From NCBI RefSeq assembly GCF_900102425.1, contig NZ_FNBT01000001.1:434001-498000 (forward strand): a stretch of DNA of 64,000 nucleotides, written 5' to 3'. Shown piece by piece: positions 40,628 through 48,534 of the stretch (position 1 is its first letter; each line of letters begins with the position of its first letter). Origin of the DNA: Blastococcus aurantiacus. GTDB lineage: Bacteria > Actinomycetota > Actinomycetes > Mycobacteriales > Geodermatophilaceae. The notes below the pieces were generated by a model. That model saw only the letters and a program-made list of their open reading frames with translations. It did not search any database and was not told where the DNA came from. A program made the translations under genes and the position numbers.

Positions 40628-40826
40628 CCGCTATCGAGTGCCGGGCACCACCTGAATCCCCAGGTCAGCGGCCTGTCCACAGATTCATGCTTGCCTCGCC
40701 GCGAGTGGAGAAGCGCGTCCAAAGGGAGGCACCGCCGGTGCGTGCGGGCGGCTGTCCACGGCGCGGCCCTGCCCTATGGTGGGAGTGAGGTGCGACTCGG
40801 CAGCCACCGCACAGGGGAGATGGCCG

Positions 40827-41018
40827 ATGGAGCGATACGAGCACAACCAGTACTCGCCGGCCGGCCAGATCGATCAGTGGGGCGACCTGGCTCAGGGGCT
40901 GAAGCAGAACAGGCCGGGAAGACGCCGAGCCATGCGCATGCTCGTATGGCTCGCTGTCGTCCTCGTCGTCGGGCTCGGGCTCGTCTACCTGCTGGCCCTG
41001 AGCGGGCTCCTCGCCTGA
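40827..41018 (+). CDS. Small single-span membrane protein
   Basis: A 63-residue protein: MERYEHNQYSPAGQIDQWGD, a basic stretch RPGRRRAMRM, then one membrane helix LVWLAVVLVVGLGLVYLLAL. GGGGAGA lies 7-13 bases upstream of the ATG, and a -10-like TATGGT stands at 40775-40780. No family recognised. Confidence 0.72.
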   Translation: MERYEHNQYSPAGQIDQWGDLAQGLKQNRPGRRRAMRMLVWLAVVLVVGLGLVYLLALSGLLA

Positions 41019-41172
41019 CATGCGGGAGCGTCCAGCACGCTGACCAACTCCGCGCGGAGGGCCGTCGGCTGCTCCGCGGGAGAGGCTCCGGGAAGAGCGG
41101 CGCTGAGTTCCCGCGCCACCGCACGTCTACGTCATGACGGCCGCCGAACACCGGCCGCGGGAGGAGCACGCG

Positions 41173-41793
41173 ATGACCGAGACCGGCACCGACCAGACCC
41201 AGCGTCACCTCCAGCCGTGGATCGCGCAGACGTACAGCAGCCTCGCGGACCTGCTGGACGACGGCTCCGCCGACCCCTGGGACGCCGCCACGCTGTGCGA
41301 GGGCTGGCAGGTCCGGCACGTCGTCGCCCACGTGACCATGCCCGTCCGGCTCACCCCCGAGCGGTTCGGCGCGGAGATGGCGGCCGCGGGCGGGGACTTC
41401 GGGCGGCTCTCCGACACGGTGGCTGCCCGCGACGGCGCCCTGCCGGCCGACGACCTCCTGGCCGACCTGCGCTCACCGACCCTGCACCAGTGGGAGCCGC
41501 CGGGCGGTGGCGCGGCCGGCGCGCTCAGCCACGCCGTCATCCACTCCCTGGACGTCACCGTCGCGCTCGGCATGCCTGCGGTGGCACCGGGCGAGGCGGT
41601 CGTCGCCGTCCTCGACCAGCTCACCGCCGCGAACGGCGCCTTCTTCGGTCTCGACCTGACCGTCACGGGGCTCGAGGCGGACGACGCCGACTGGTCCTGG
41701 GGCGAGGGCGACGTCGTCCGCGCCGGCGCCGGCGAACTGGTCGCCCTGCTGGGCGGTCGCACGTTGCCCGACGGTCGCACCCTCCGCCGCTGA
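41173..41793 (+). CDS. Maleylpyruvate isomerase-like mycothiol-dependent enzyme family protein
   Basis: A 206-residue DinB/MDMPI-fold protein. ATLCEGWQVRHVVAHVTMPV near residues 38-58 is the N-terminal metal-binding helix signature, and GALSHAVIHSLDVTVALGM supplies the second His. SWGEGDVVRAGAGELVALLG matches the C-terminal domain of this actinobacterial family. Such enzymes use mycothiol or bind metal; the substrate is unknown. GGAGGAG stands 7-13 bases before the ATG. Confidence 0.85.
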   Translation: MTETGTDQTQRHLQPWIAQTYSSLADLLDDGSADPWDAATLCEGWQVRHVVAHVTMPVRLTPERFGAEMAAAGGDFGRLSDTVAARDGALPADDLLADLRSPTLHQWEPPGGGAAGALSHAVIHSLDVTVALGMPAVAPGEAVVAVLDQLTAANGAFFGLDLTVTGLEADDADWSWGEGDVVRAGAGELVALLGGRTLPDGRTLRR

Positions 41794-41799
41794 CGGAAG

Positions 41800-42261
41800 T
41801 CAGCGGGTGTTGCGCACCCGCATGGTGATCGTGGTGCCGATGCCCAGCGCCACACCCGGCACCGCGAACCACATCGGCCAGAAGTGCACGGACCCGTCCG
41901 CGGCGAGGCTGACCAGCAGCCACACCGTCAGGTTGATCGCCACCACGCTGGCCCACGCCGTCCACAGGATCTTCAACGCCAGCGGGAAGCGGGCCGGGCT
42001 CCGCACGACCGATGCCCCCGCCGCCCGGGCCACAGCCGCAGCGGACGACACCGTGTAGGCCGGCACGGGCGAGTTCGGCCGCGCCGGCAGGTCGGTGAAC
42101 AACCGGTCGAGGTCCGCGTAGGTCACCGCCGCGTAGGCCTCGGCCAGCCGCCGGTCGTACTCGGCCAGGTCGAGCCGGCCCTCGTCGTGGGCGGCGCGCA
42201 GCCGGTCGGCCGCCGCCTGCCGGTCGGCGTCGGCCGCCCGCAGCCCGGGCGCGTGGGTCAT
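41800..42261 (-). CDS. DUF1707 domain membrane protein
   Basis: A 153-residue protein whose first 60 residues are DUF1707: LRAADADRQAAADRLRAAHD, EGRLDLAEYDRRLAEAYAAV, TYADLDRLFTDLP. Two membrane helices follow (LKILWTAWASVVAINLTVWL and WFAVPGVALGIGTTI) and a basic end. GGAGGT is 4-9 bases before the ATG. The family is widespread in actinobacteria without known function. It is convergent with the previous gene (6 bases apart) and divergent from the large helicase. Confidence 0.9.
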   Translation of the reverse strand: MTHAPGLRAADADRQAAADRLRAAHDEGRLDLAEYDRRLAEAYAAVTYADLDRLFTDLPARPNSPVPAYTVSSAAAVARAAGASVVRSPARFPLALKILWTAWASVVAINLTVWLLVSLAADGSVHFWPMWFAVPGVALGIGTTITMRVRNTR

Positions 42262-42302
42262 GCCACCTCCGCAGTCCAGACGTCGCCCGTCATCGTCGCA
42301 CC

Positions 42303-42335
42303 GGAGGACCGGCTCCGGAACGGATCCGGTCCTCC
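42303..42335. promoter_or_regulatory. Strong palindrome in the DUF1707/helicase divergent region
   Basis: GGAGGACCGG (42303-42312) and CCGGTCCTCC (42326-42335) are exact complements, and the spacer contains TCCG-GAA-CGGA, so nearly all 33 bases pair. It sits 42 bp before DUF1707 and 110 bp before the helicase start. It could be an operator or a leader hairpin. The rest of 42262-42445 shows no coding sequence. Confidence 0.5.
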
Positions 42336-42445
42336 ACGGCGCCGTCCCTGTGATTCGCACCGGCTTCCCGACGCAGGCGTCACATGCGCCCCACCCGTCG
42401 GGGAGCATGAAGGGACCATTCCGTCCTACCCGGTAGACAGGTGAC

Positions 42446-45400
42446 ATGGAGAGCACTGTCGATCTCGACCTCCGCGACGCCGTGGCGCCGCAGACGGCGG
42501 CGATCTCCATCGAGATCACCTCCACCCCGGTGCTCAGCTACGCCCTGGCGCACAACGGCATCCCCGTAGTCCCGCGGCTGGCCCTCACCTCCGAGGCCAC
42601 CGTCCGCGGCGCGACCGTGCGGCTGTCGGTCCGTGACGCCGAGGGCCCGATCGCCCGGCCCGTGGAGCTGCTGGCCGACATCGACGCCGGTCGCAGCACC
42701 GTGCTCACCGACGTCGGCCTGGTCATGGACCCCGCCGCGATGCTCCAGGTCGAGGAGCAGCGGCCGGGCGTCATCGACGTCGAGGTTCTGGTGGACGGCG
42801 AGGACGGTCCGGTCCTGGCCGGTGAGGCATCCCGGCCCGTGCAGGTGCTCGCCGCCAACCAGTGGCTGGCCTCTCCCCTGCCGCTGGCACTGGAGATGCT
42901 CGCCGCGCACGTCATGCCCAACCACCCCGCGGTCACCGCGCTGGTCGCCGAGGCCGTCGACCACCTCGAGCAGGCCACCGGCAGCGGCGCCCTCGTCGGG
43001 TACGCCGCGACGGCCGAGCGGGTCGACGAGGTGGTCGCCTCGATCGCCGAGACCCTGCGGGCCCGCGGCCTCCGCTACAGCGAGCCGCCGGCCACCTGGT
43101 CCGACGTCGGCCAGCAGGTGCGGACGCCGGGCGACGTCCTGACCTGGAAGGTCGGCACGCCGCTGGACACCGTGGTGCTGCTGGCCGCCGCGCTCGAGCA
43201 GGCCGGCATCCGGCCGCTGCTGTGGCTCGCGGAGGGGCACTCGTTCCTGGGCTACTGGCGCGAGGAGCGCAGCGCCGAGTCCGCCGCCACCACCGACGCC
43301 GCCGGCCTGGTCAACCTGGTCGACCTCGGGCTGATCGGTCTCGTCGAGACGACGCTGCTCACGAGCATGGGCGAGCCCGGCGCCGACCTGCACCGCCCGG
43401 CCTACGACGGCTGGCTGACCGGCGAGCTCGACCGGATCATCGGCGTCACCGACGTCCACCGCGCCCGGCGCGACGGCATCGTGCCGCTGCCGGCGCGCGC
43501 CCGCGACGAGCAGGGCGTGCTGCAGGTCGTGGAGTACCGGGCCGCGGTGCACAGCGCCCCGGCACCCCCCGAGGGGACGACGACGGCGGCACCCCGCCCC
43601 GAGGCGCCTCCGCGGGTGCAGCAGTGGAAGAACGCCCTGCTGGACCTCAGCCTGCGCAACCGCCTGATCAACTACACCGACCGCACCGGGCTGGCGCTGA
43701 CGGTGCCGGCCACCTCGCTGCCGGTGCTGGAGCGGTTCGTCCACGACGGCACACCCATCACGCTGCTGCCCGGCGACAAGCTCGCCGCCGTCCAGGCCGA
43801 GCGCGGCCTCACCGGCGCCGGCGACCTGCCCTCGCAGCAGCTGGCCGACCTGCTCGTCGAGCGCCGCGAGCTGCACGCCGACGTCACCACCGGCGGCTAC
43901 CTCCCCCGGCTGCGCAACCTGGCCTACCGGGCCAAGACCGTGCAGGAGGAGACCGGCGCCAACAACCTCTACCTGGCGCTCGGCTCGCTGGTGTGGGAGC
44001 TCGACGGCCGGCCGCTGCGCTCCCCGCTCGTGCTCATCCCGGTCACGCTCACGCCGCTGAGCCGCACCGGCTCCTACCGGCTCGCGCTGGACGAGTCGGG
44101 CAGCACCGCACCGAACTACTGCCTGCTGGAGAAGCTGCGCCAGCTGCACGGGCTCTCCATCCCGACGCTGACCGAGACCGCCGACGGCACGATGGACGTC
44201 GAGGCGGCGCTGGAGGCCATGCGGGTCGCGCTGGTCGGCCACGGGCTGCCCTACCGCGTCGAGGCGACGGCGGACCTCGCCGTCCTCCAGTTCGCCAAGT
44301 ACCGGCTGTGGAAGGACCTCGACGAGCACTGGGCCGACTTCGCCCAGAACCCGCTGGTCTCCCACCTGGTGCACGAGCCCACCGAGCCGTTCACCGACCC
44401 GGCGCTGGACACCGGCGCCTTCGCCGACCTCGACGACCTCGCCGCGCAGCTGCCGGCCCCCGCCGACGCCTCGCAGCTGCGGGCGATCGCGGAGGCCAGC
44501 GCCGGGCGCACCTTCGTGCTCGAGGGCCCTCCCGGCACGGGCAAGTCGCAGACCATCACCAACCTGCTCACCCGGGCGGTCGCCGAGGGCAAGCGGGTGC
44601 TGTTCGTGGCCGAGAAGCGGGCGGCCCTGGACGTCGTCGCGCGCCGCCTCGACGCCGTCGGCATGGGCATGTTCGCCCTCGACCTGCACGACAAGGGCAG
44701 CCGCGCCTCGATGGTGCGGGCGCAGATCCGGCTGGCGCTGGAGCACGCGGTCGCCGTCGACGAGCAGGGGCTGGCCGCCGACTCGGAGAACCTGCGCTCG
44801 GCCCGCCGGCTGCTGGCCCGCTACGCCGACCGGCTGCACACCGAGAACGCCGCCGGGCTGTCGCTGTACACCGCCCGCACCGCCGAGCTGACCGCCGGCA
44901 CCGACGTCGAGCCCCTCCCGGTGCCGCTGCCCTTCGTCGCCAACGCCGCTCCCGAGGTGCTCGCCCAGATCCGGCGGGCCCTGGCGCTGCTGCCCGAGAT
45001 CGCCGACCTGACCCGCCCCTCACTCCGCCACCCGTGGGCGTTCGTCGACTCCCCCGCCATCGACCTGCCCGCCACCCAGGCCGCGGCCACCGCCGTGGAC
45101 GAGGCGGTGCGCGCCGTCGCCGGCCACGCCGAGCTCACCCAGGTCCTGCGGCACGCGCGCACGCCGGACGACTTCGCCGCCCTCGGCCACCTGCTCGGCG
45201 GGCCGGCGGTCGGGCTCGACGTCCTCGACGAGACCTTCTCCGGCCGCTGGACGACGGCGACCGGCGCGGTCCTCGGCGAGATCGCGGCCTTCCTCGCCTT
45301 CCGGCACCCGGGCATGGACCTGGTCGCCCCCGAGGTGCTGGCGCTGCCGCTGGCCGACATCTACGTGGCCGCGCAGACCGCCGCCGCGTCGTCGTGGTGG

Positions 45401-48352
45401 GGTCGCCGGCGCCGGCTGGTCGCCGTGCGCGACCGCCTCGCCCCGCACCTGCGCGCCGAGGCCAAGGTCAGGCCCAAGGACGTCCCCGCGCTGGTGGAGA
45501 ACCTGTGGCGGGTGCAGACCGCGGTGCAGCAGATCGCCGGCCGCGTCAACGCCGTCCCGGGCCTGGCCGTGCCCGAGGGCTGGAACCCGTTCGTCGACCC
45601 GCACCTGCCCGAGCACCAGGTCGCCTGGCTGCGCCGCGCGGGGCAGGCCGTCGACGGGTCGTCGTCCTTCCACGTCCAGCTGCGCAAGCTGATCGTGGCC
45701 GGCATGCCGGTCGGTCCGGAGGCCGCCACGGCCGTCGACCGGCTGCAGCGCTCGGTGACGGCACTGGTGCGCGTCTGCGCCACGAGCGCCGACCAGCTCG
45801 CCGCCTGGACCGGGGACGACGGCTTCACGCTGCGCTGGTCGATGACCCGCCCCGAGCGCGGCACCGACGGCTCGGTGCTCATGTCGCTGCGCCGCTGGGT
45901 CAGCTTCCTCGACACCCTCGAGCCGCTGCGCTACGCGGGGCTCTTCGACGCCCGGCGGCTGCTCGTCACCGGTGCGATCGCCGCCGACGACGCCGTCCGC
46001 GCCCTGGACCGGGGCATGGCGACGGCCTCGGTGACCGAGCGCCTCGACGCCACCGGGCTGGACCTCTTCGACGAGGGGCTGCACGAGAAGGCGATCACCC
46101 GCTTCGCCGCCGCGTCCCGGGCCGTGCGGGAGCACCTGACCGCGGCCCTGCCCGCGTCGGTGCTGGCCACGCGGCCCTTCGACGCCGCGTCCGGTGCCGG
46201 CCAGGTGGGTGCGCTGCAGCGCGAGCTGGCCAAGCAGCGCCGCGGGCTGGGCGTCCGCCAGCTGCTGGCGCAGTACGGCGAGCTGATCACCTCCGTCATG
46301 CCGTGCGTGCTGGTGTCGCCGGACTCGGTGGCCCGGTTCTTCCCGGCCGCGGCCGCGCAGTTCGACCTGGTCGTCTTCGACGAGGCCTCGCAGATCCGGG
46401 TCGCCGACGCCGTGGGCGCACTGGGCCGCGCGAAGGCCGCCGTCGTCGTCGGTGACTCCAAGCAGATGCCGCCGACGTCCTTCCTCGAGCCGACCGCCTC
46501 GGTCTCCGACGACGTCGTCGAGGTGGAGACCGCGGTCGAGGACGAGGAGTCGATCCTCAGCGAGTGCGTGCAGGCGCGGGTGCCGCGCCACTGGCTGTCG
46601 TGGCACTACCGCAGCCAGGACGAGTCGCTCATCGCGTTCTCCAACGCGCAGTACTACGAGAACCGGCTGTCGTCGTTCCCGGCGCCCACGCACGGCCGGG
46701 CGTCGTCGGAGCCCGACGGCCGGGGCGTCTCGCTGGTGCGGGTGCCCGGCACCTTCCACCGCTCCGGCGCCGGCCGCCTGCTGCGGACGAACCCGATCGA
46801 GGCCAAGGCGATCGTCGCCGAGATCCGCCGCCGGTTCGACGCGGTACCCAAGTGGGACGGCGTCGACGCGGTGCCCTCGATCGGCGTGGTCACCTTCAAC
46901 GCCCAGCAGCGCTCCTACATCGAGTCGCTGCTGCGCGACGCCGACGACGAGCGGCTGGCCGCGGCCCTGGACCGCACCGACGGCGAGGGCCTGTTCGTCA
47001 AGAACCTGGAGAACGTGCAGGGCGACGAGCGCGACGTCGTCTTCTTCTCCACCGGCTTCTCCCCCACCGCCGACGGCACGCTGCCGCTGAACTTCGGCCC
47101 GCTCAACCGCAGCGGTGGCGAGCGCCGGCTCAACGTCGCGATCACCCGCGCCCGGCGGCAGGTCGTCGTCTTCTCCTCCTTCGACCCGGAGCAGCTGCGG
47201 GCCGAGGAGACCAGCTCGGTGGGCATCAAGCACCTGCGCGCCTACCTCGACATGGCCGAGCGCGGCACCGACGTGCTGCCCCGTTCGCCGCGGTCGGTCG
47301 CCGTCGTGGACCGGCACCGCGAGGAGATCGCCGCCGCCCTGCGCGAGCGGGGTCTGGTCGTGCGCACCGACGTCGGTCTCTCGGAGTTCCGTGTCGACCT
47401 GTCGATCAGCCGACCTGTCGACCCGGAGACCCCGGTCGCGGCCGTGCTGCTGGACAGCCCGGCATGGGCGCGGCGCGGCACGGTCGGCGACCGCGACGGA
47501 CTGCCGGTCGAGGTGCTCGGCGGGCTGCTGCGCTGGCCGGTGGTCTCCCGCGTCTGGCTGCCCTCGTGGCTGCTGTCGCCGTCCACCGTCGTCGACCGCC
47601 TGGTCGAAGCGGTCGACTCCGCTCCGGCCACCCCGGTGCTGCCGGCACCGATCCCCCTGCCGACGGCGGCGGTCGAGTCGTTCAAGGGCGTGGCGGCGCT
47701 GCGCTCGTCGGTGACCGCGTCGGTGGCGGTGCCCGCGACGTCCGCGCCGACGCGTCCGGCCGCTTCCAAGCCGGCGGCGGCCAAGCCCGCGCGGCCGGTG
47801 GCGATGGAGGGCGAGACGCCGTTCGTGCCGTGGATCCCGAAGACCGCCGGCGAGAAGTCGGTGCTCGACGAGCTGCCGGCGTCCAAGGCCGCGCGCGTGG
47901 TGCGCCGCGTGCTCGCCGCCGGGATCAAGGCCGAGGGCCCCATCCACGTCGACCGGCTGGCCAAGCTCACCGTCGGGGCCTTCGGGCTCAACCGGGCGAC
48001 CGAGTCGCGGAAGTCGACGCTGCTGTCGTTGCTGCCCCCGTCGGCCGTGCAGGGCGAGCACCTGTGGCCCGAGGGCGTGACGCCCGAGAGCTACGAGGGT
48101 TTCCGCCGTCAGGTCTCCAGCACCGACCGGCCGATCGACCACGTCGCGCCCGAGGAGATCGCCAACGCGATGGCGGCCCTGTGCCGCGCCTCGGCGGGGA
48201 TGGGCCGCGGTGAGCTGCTCACGCAGACAGCGGCGGTGTTCGGGCACAAGCGCCGCTCCGCCGCGGTGACCGGCGTCCTGGAGCAGGCGCTGACCGCCGC
48301 GATCGAGCGCGGCAAGCTCACCGAGCAGCCGAACGGCCTGCTCACCATCTGA
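42446..48352 (+). CDS. Hhe-type protein: transglutaminase-like, DUF4011, SF1 helicase, Vsr-like, DUF3320
   Basis: A 1968-residue protein. Residues about 1-300 end in a transglutaminase-like segment with GTPLDTVVLLAAALEQAGIR (237 on) and GHSF (His265); the catalytic Cys position is Pro239. DUF4011 begins near 390 (VQQWKNALLDLSLRNRLINY). The SF1/DNA2-NAM7 helicase has Walker A GPPGTGKS (694-701), Walker B VVFDEAS (Asp1312, Glu1313) and NVAITRARRQVVVF (1563 on). A Vsr-like nuclease segment (about 1618-1725) keeps Asp1651 in FRVDL, but the usual Glu of IECDG is Leu1668 (VLLDSP). DUF3320 ends the protein. This order is that of Hhe antiviral proteins. ATP-dependent DNA translocation is likely; nuclease activity is doubtful. 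No partner genes overlap. Confidence 0.9.
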   Translation: MESTVDLDLRDAVAPQTAAISIEITSTPVLSYALAHNGIPVVPRLALTSEATVRGATVRLSVRDAEGPIARPVELLADIDAGRSTVLTDVGLVMDPAAMLQVEEQRPGVIDVEVLVDGEDGPVLAGEASRPVQVLAANQWLASPLPLALEMLAAHVMPNHPAVTALVAEAVDHLEQATGSGALVGYAATAERVDEVVASIAETLRARGLRYSEPPATWSDVGQQVRTPGDVLTWKVGTPLDTVVLLAAALEQAGIRPLLWLAEGHSFLGYWREERSAESAATTDAAGLVNLVDLGLIGLVETTLLTSMGEPGADLHRPAYDGWLTGELDRIIGVTDVHRARRDGIVPLPARARDEQGVLQVVEYRAAVHSAPAPPEGTTTAAPRPEAPPRVQQWKNALLDLSLRNRLINYTDRTGLALTVPATSLPVLERFVHDGTPITLLPGDKLAAVQAERGLTGAGDLPSQQLADLLVERRELHADVTTGGYLPRLRNLAYRAKTVQEETGANNLYLALGSLVWELDGRPLRSPLVLIPVTLTPLSRTGSYRLALDESGSTAPNYCLLEKLRQLHGLSIPTLTETADGTMDVEAALEAMRVALVGHGLPYRVEATADLAVLQFAKYRLWKDLDEHWADFAQNPLVSHLVHEPTEPFTDPALDTGAFADLDDLAAQLPAPADASQLRAIAEASAGRTFVLEGPPGTGKSQTITNLLTRAVAEGKRVLFVAEKRAALDVVARRLDAVGMGMFALDLHDKGSRASMVRAQIRLALEHAVAVDEQGLAADSENLRSARRLLARYADRLHTENAAGLSLYTARTAELTAGTDVEPLPVPLPFVANAAPEVLAQIRRALALLPEIADLTRPSLRHPWAFVDSPAIDLPATQAAATAVDEAVRAVAGHAELTQVLRHARTPDDFAALGHLLGGPAVGLDVLDETFSGRWTTATGAVLGEIAAFLAFRHPGMDLVAPEVLALPLADIYVAAQTAAASSWWGRRRRLVAVRDRLAPHLRAEAKVRPKDVPALVENLWRVQTAVQQIAGRVNAVPGLAVPEGWNPFVDPHLPEHQVAWLRRAGQAVDGSSSFHVQLRKLIVAGMPVGPEAATAVDRLQRSVTALVRVCATSADQLAAWTGDDGFTLRWSMTRPERGTDGSVLMSLRRWVSFLDTLEPLRYAGLFDARRLLVTGAIAADDAVRALDRGMATASVTERLDATGLDLFDEGLHEKAITRFAAASRAVREHLTAALPASVLATRPFDAASGAGQVGALQRELAKQRRGLGVRQLLAQYGELITSVMPCVLVSPDSVARFFPAAAAQFDLVVFDEASQIRVADAVGALGRAKAAVVVGDSKQMPPTSFLEPTASVSDDVVEVETAVEDEESILSECVQARVPRHWLSWHYRSQDESLIAFSNAQYYENRLSSFPAPTHGRASSEPDGRGVSLVRVPGTFHRSGAGRLLRTNPIEAKAIVAEIRRRFDAVPKWDGVDAVPSIGVVTFNAQQRSYIESLLRDADDERLAAALDRTDGEGLFVKNLENVQGDERDVVFFSTGFSPTADGTLPLNFGPLNRSGGERRLNVAITRARRQVVVFSSFDPEQLRAEETSSVGIKHLRAYLDMAERGTDVLPRSPRSVAVVDRHREEIAAALRERGLVVRTDVGLSEFRVDLSISRPVDPETPVAAVLLDSPAWARRGTVGDRDGLPVEVLGGLLRWPVVSRVWLPSWLLSPSTVVDRLVEAVDSAPATPVLPAPIPLPTAAVESFKGVAALRSSVTASVAVPATSAPTRPAASKPAAAKPARPVAMEGETPFVPWIPKTAGEKSVLDELPASKAARVVRRVLAAGIKAEGPIHVDRLAKLTVGAFGLNRATESRKSTLLSLLPPSAVQGEHLWPEGVTPESYEGFRRQVSSTDRPIDHVAPEEIANAMAALCRASAGMGRGELLTQTAAVFGHKRRSAAVTGVLEQALTAAIERGKLTEQPNGLLTI

Positions 48353-48358
48353 CCCCGT

Positions 48359-48430
48359 CCCCGCTTTTCCGCGGTAAAGCGGTCTGCTTTTCCGCGGTTA
48401 AGCAGACCGCTTTTCCGCGGAAAGGCGGGG
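48359..48430. repeat. 72-bp palindrome made of three tandem 22-bp palindromic units
   Basis: Units at 48361-48382, 48384-48405 and 48407-48428 are each palindromic around TTTCCGCGG and repeat every 23 bases. Units 1 and 3 start CCGCTTTTCCGCGG; unit 2 starts CTGCTTTTCCGCGG. The whole block folds on itself: 48376-48389 and 48400-48413 are perfect 14-base complements, and the pairing continues outward to CCCCGC/GCGGGG at 48359-48364 and 48425-48430. By hand count 32 of 36 base positions per arm are complementary. It begins 7 bases after the helicase stop. Confidence 0.75.
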
Positions 48431-48440
48431 CGTGGAGTGC

Positions 48441-48517
48441 TCCCGGGAAATAGGGCTGCGCGTTTCCGGATGCGTGTGTTGACTGCACCGGCCTTCGGGC
48501 ACACACGACCGCATCCG
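48441..48517 (+). other. Structured RNA-like leader upstream of rtcB
   Basis: CGGATGCG (48467-48474) pairs with CGCATCCG (48510-48517), GTGTGT (48474-48479) with ACACAC (48501-48506), and the tip is GCC-TTCG-GGC (48491-48500), a C(UUCG)G tetraloop. Upstream, GGAAA (48446-48450) can instead pair with TTTCC (48463-48467), competing for the base of the long stem. An AAAGGA ribosome site follows at 48526-48531. No clear promoter was seen. Could be a regulatory leader or a small RNA. Confidence 0.5.
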
Positions 48518-48534
48518 AGCGAATCGAAAGGACG

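Noticed and set aside
40616-41172. Minus-strand frames over 40665-41331 as genes
   Set aside because: They lack ribosome sites and motifs and oppose two plus-strand genes with good signals.
45020-48247. A 1075-codon antisense frame inside the Hhe-type gene
   Set aside because: Composition is the Arg/Gly/His/Val-rich pattern of antisense frames in GC-rich DNA, and it has no domain motif. The sense frame carries all helicase motifs.
48359-48430. CRISPR array
   Set aside because: The repeats are separated by a single base, so there are no spacers, and no cas genes are present.
48467-48517. tRNA gene
   Set aside because: The 7-8 bp acceptor-like stem is suggestive, but the element is about 50 bases, lacks a T-arm with TTCGA and has no anticodon arm.
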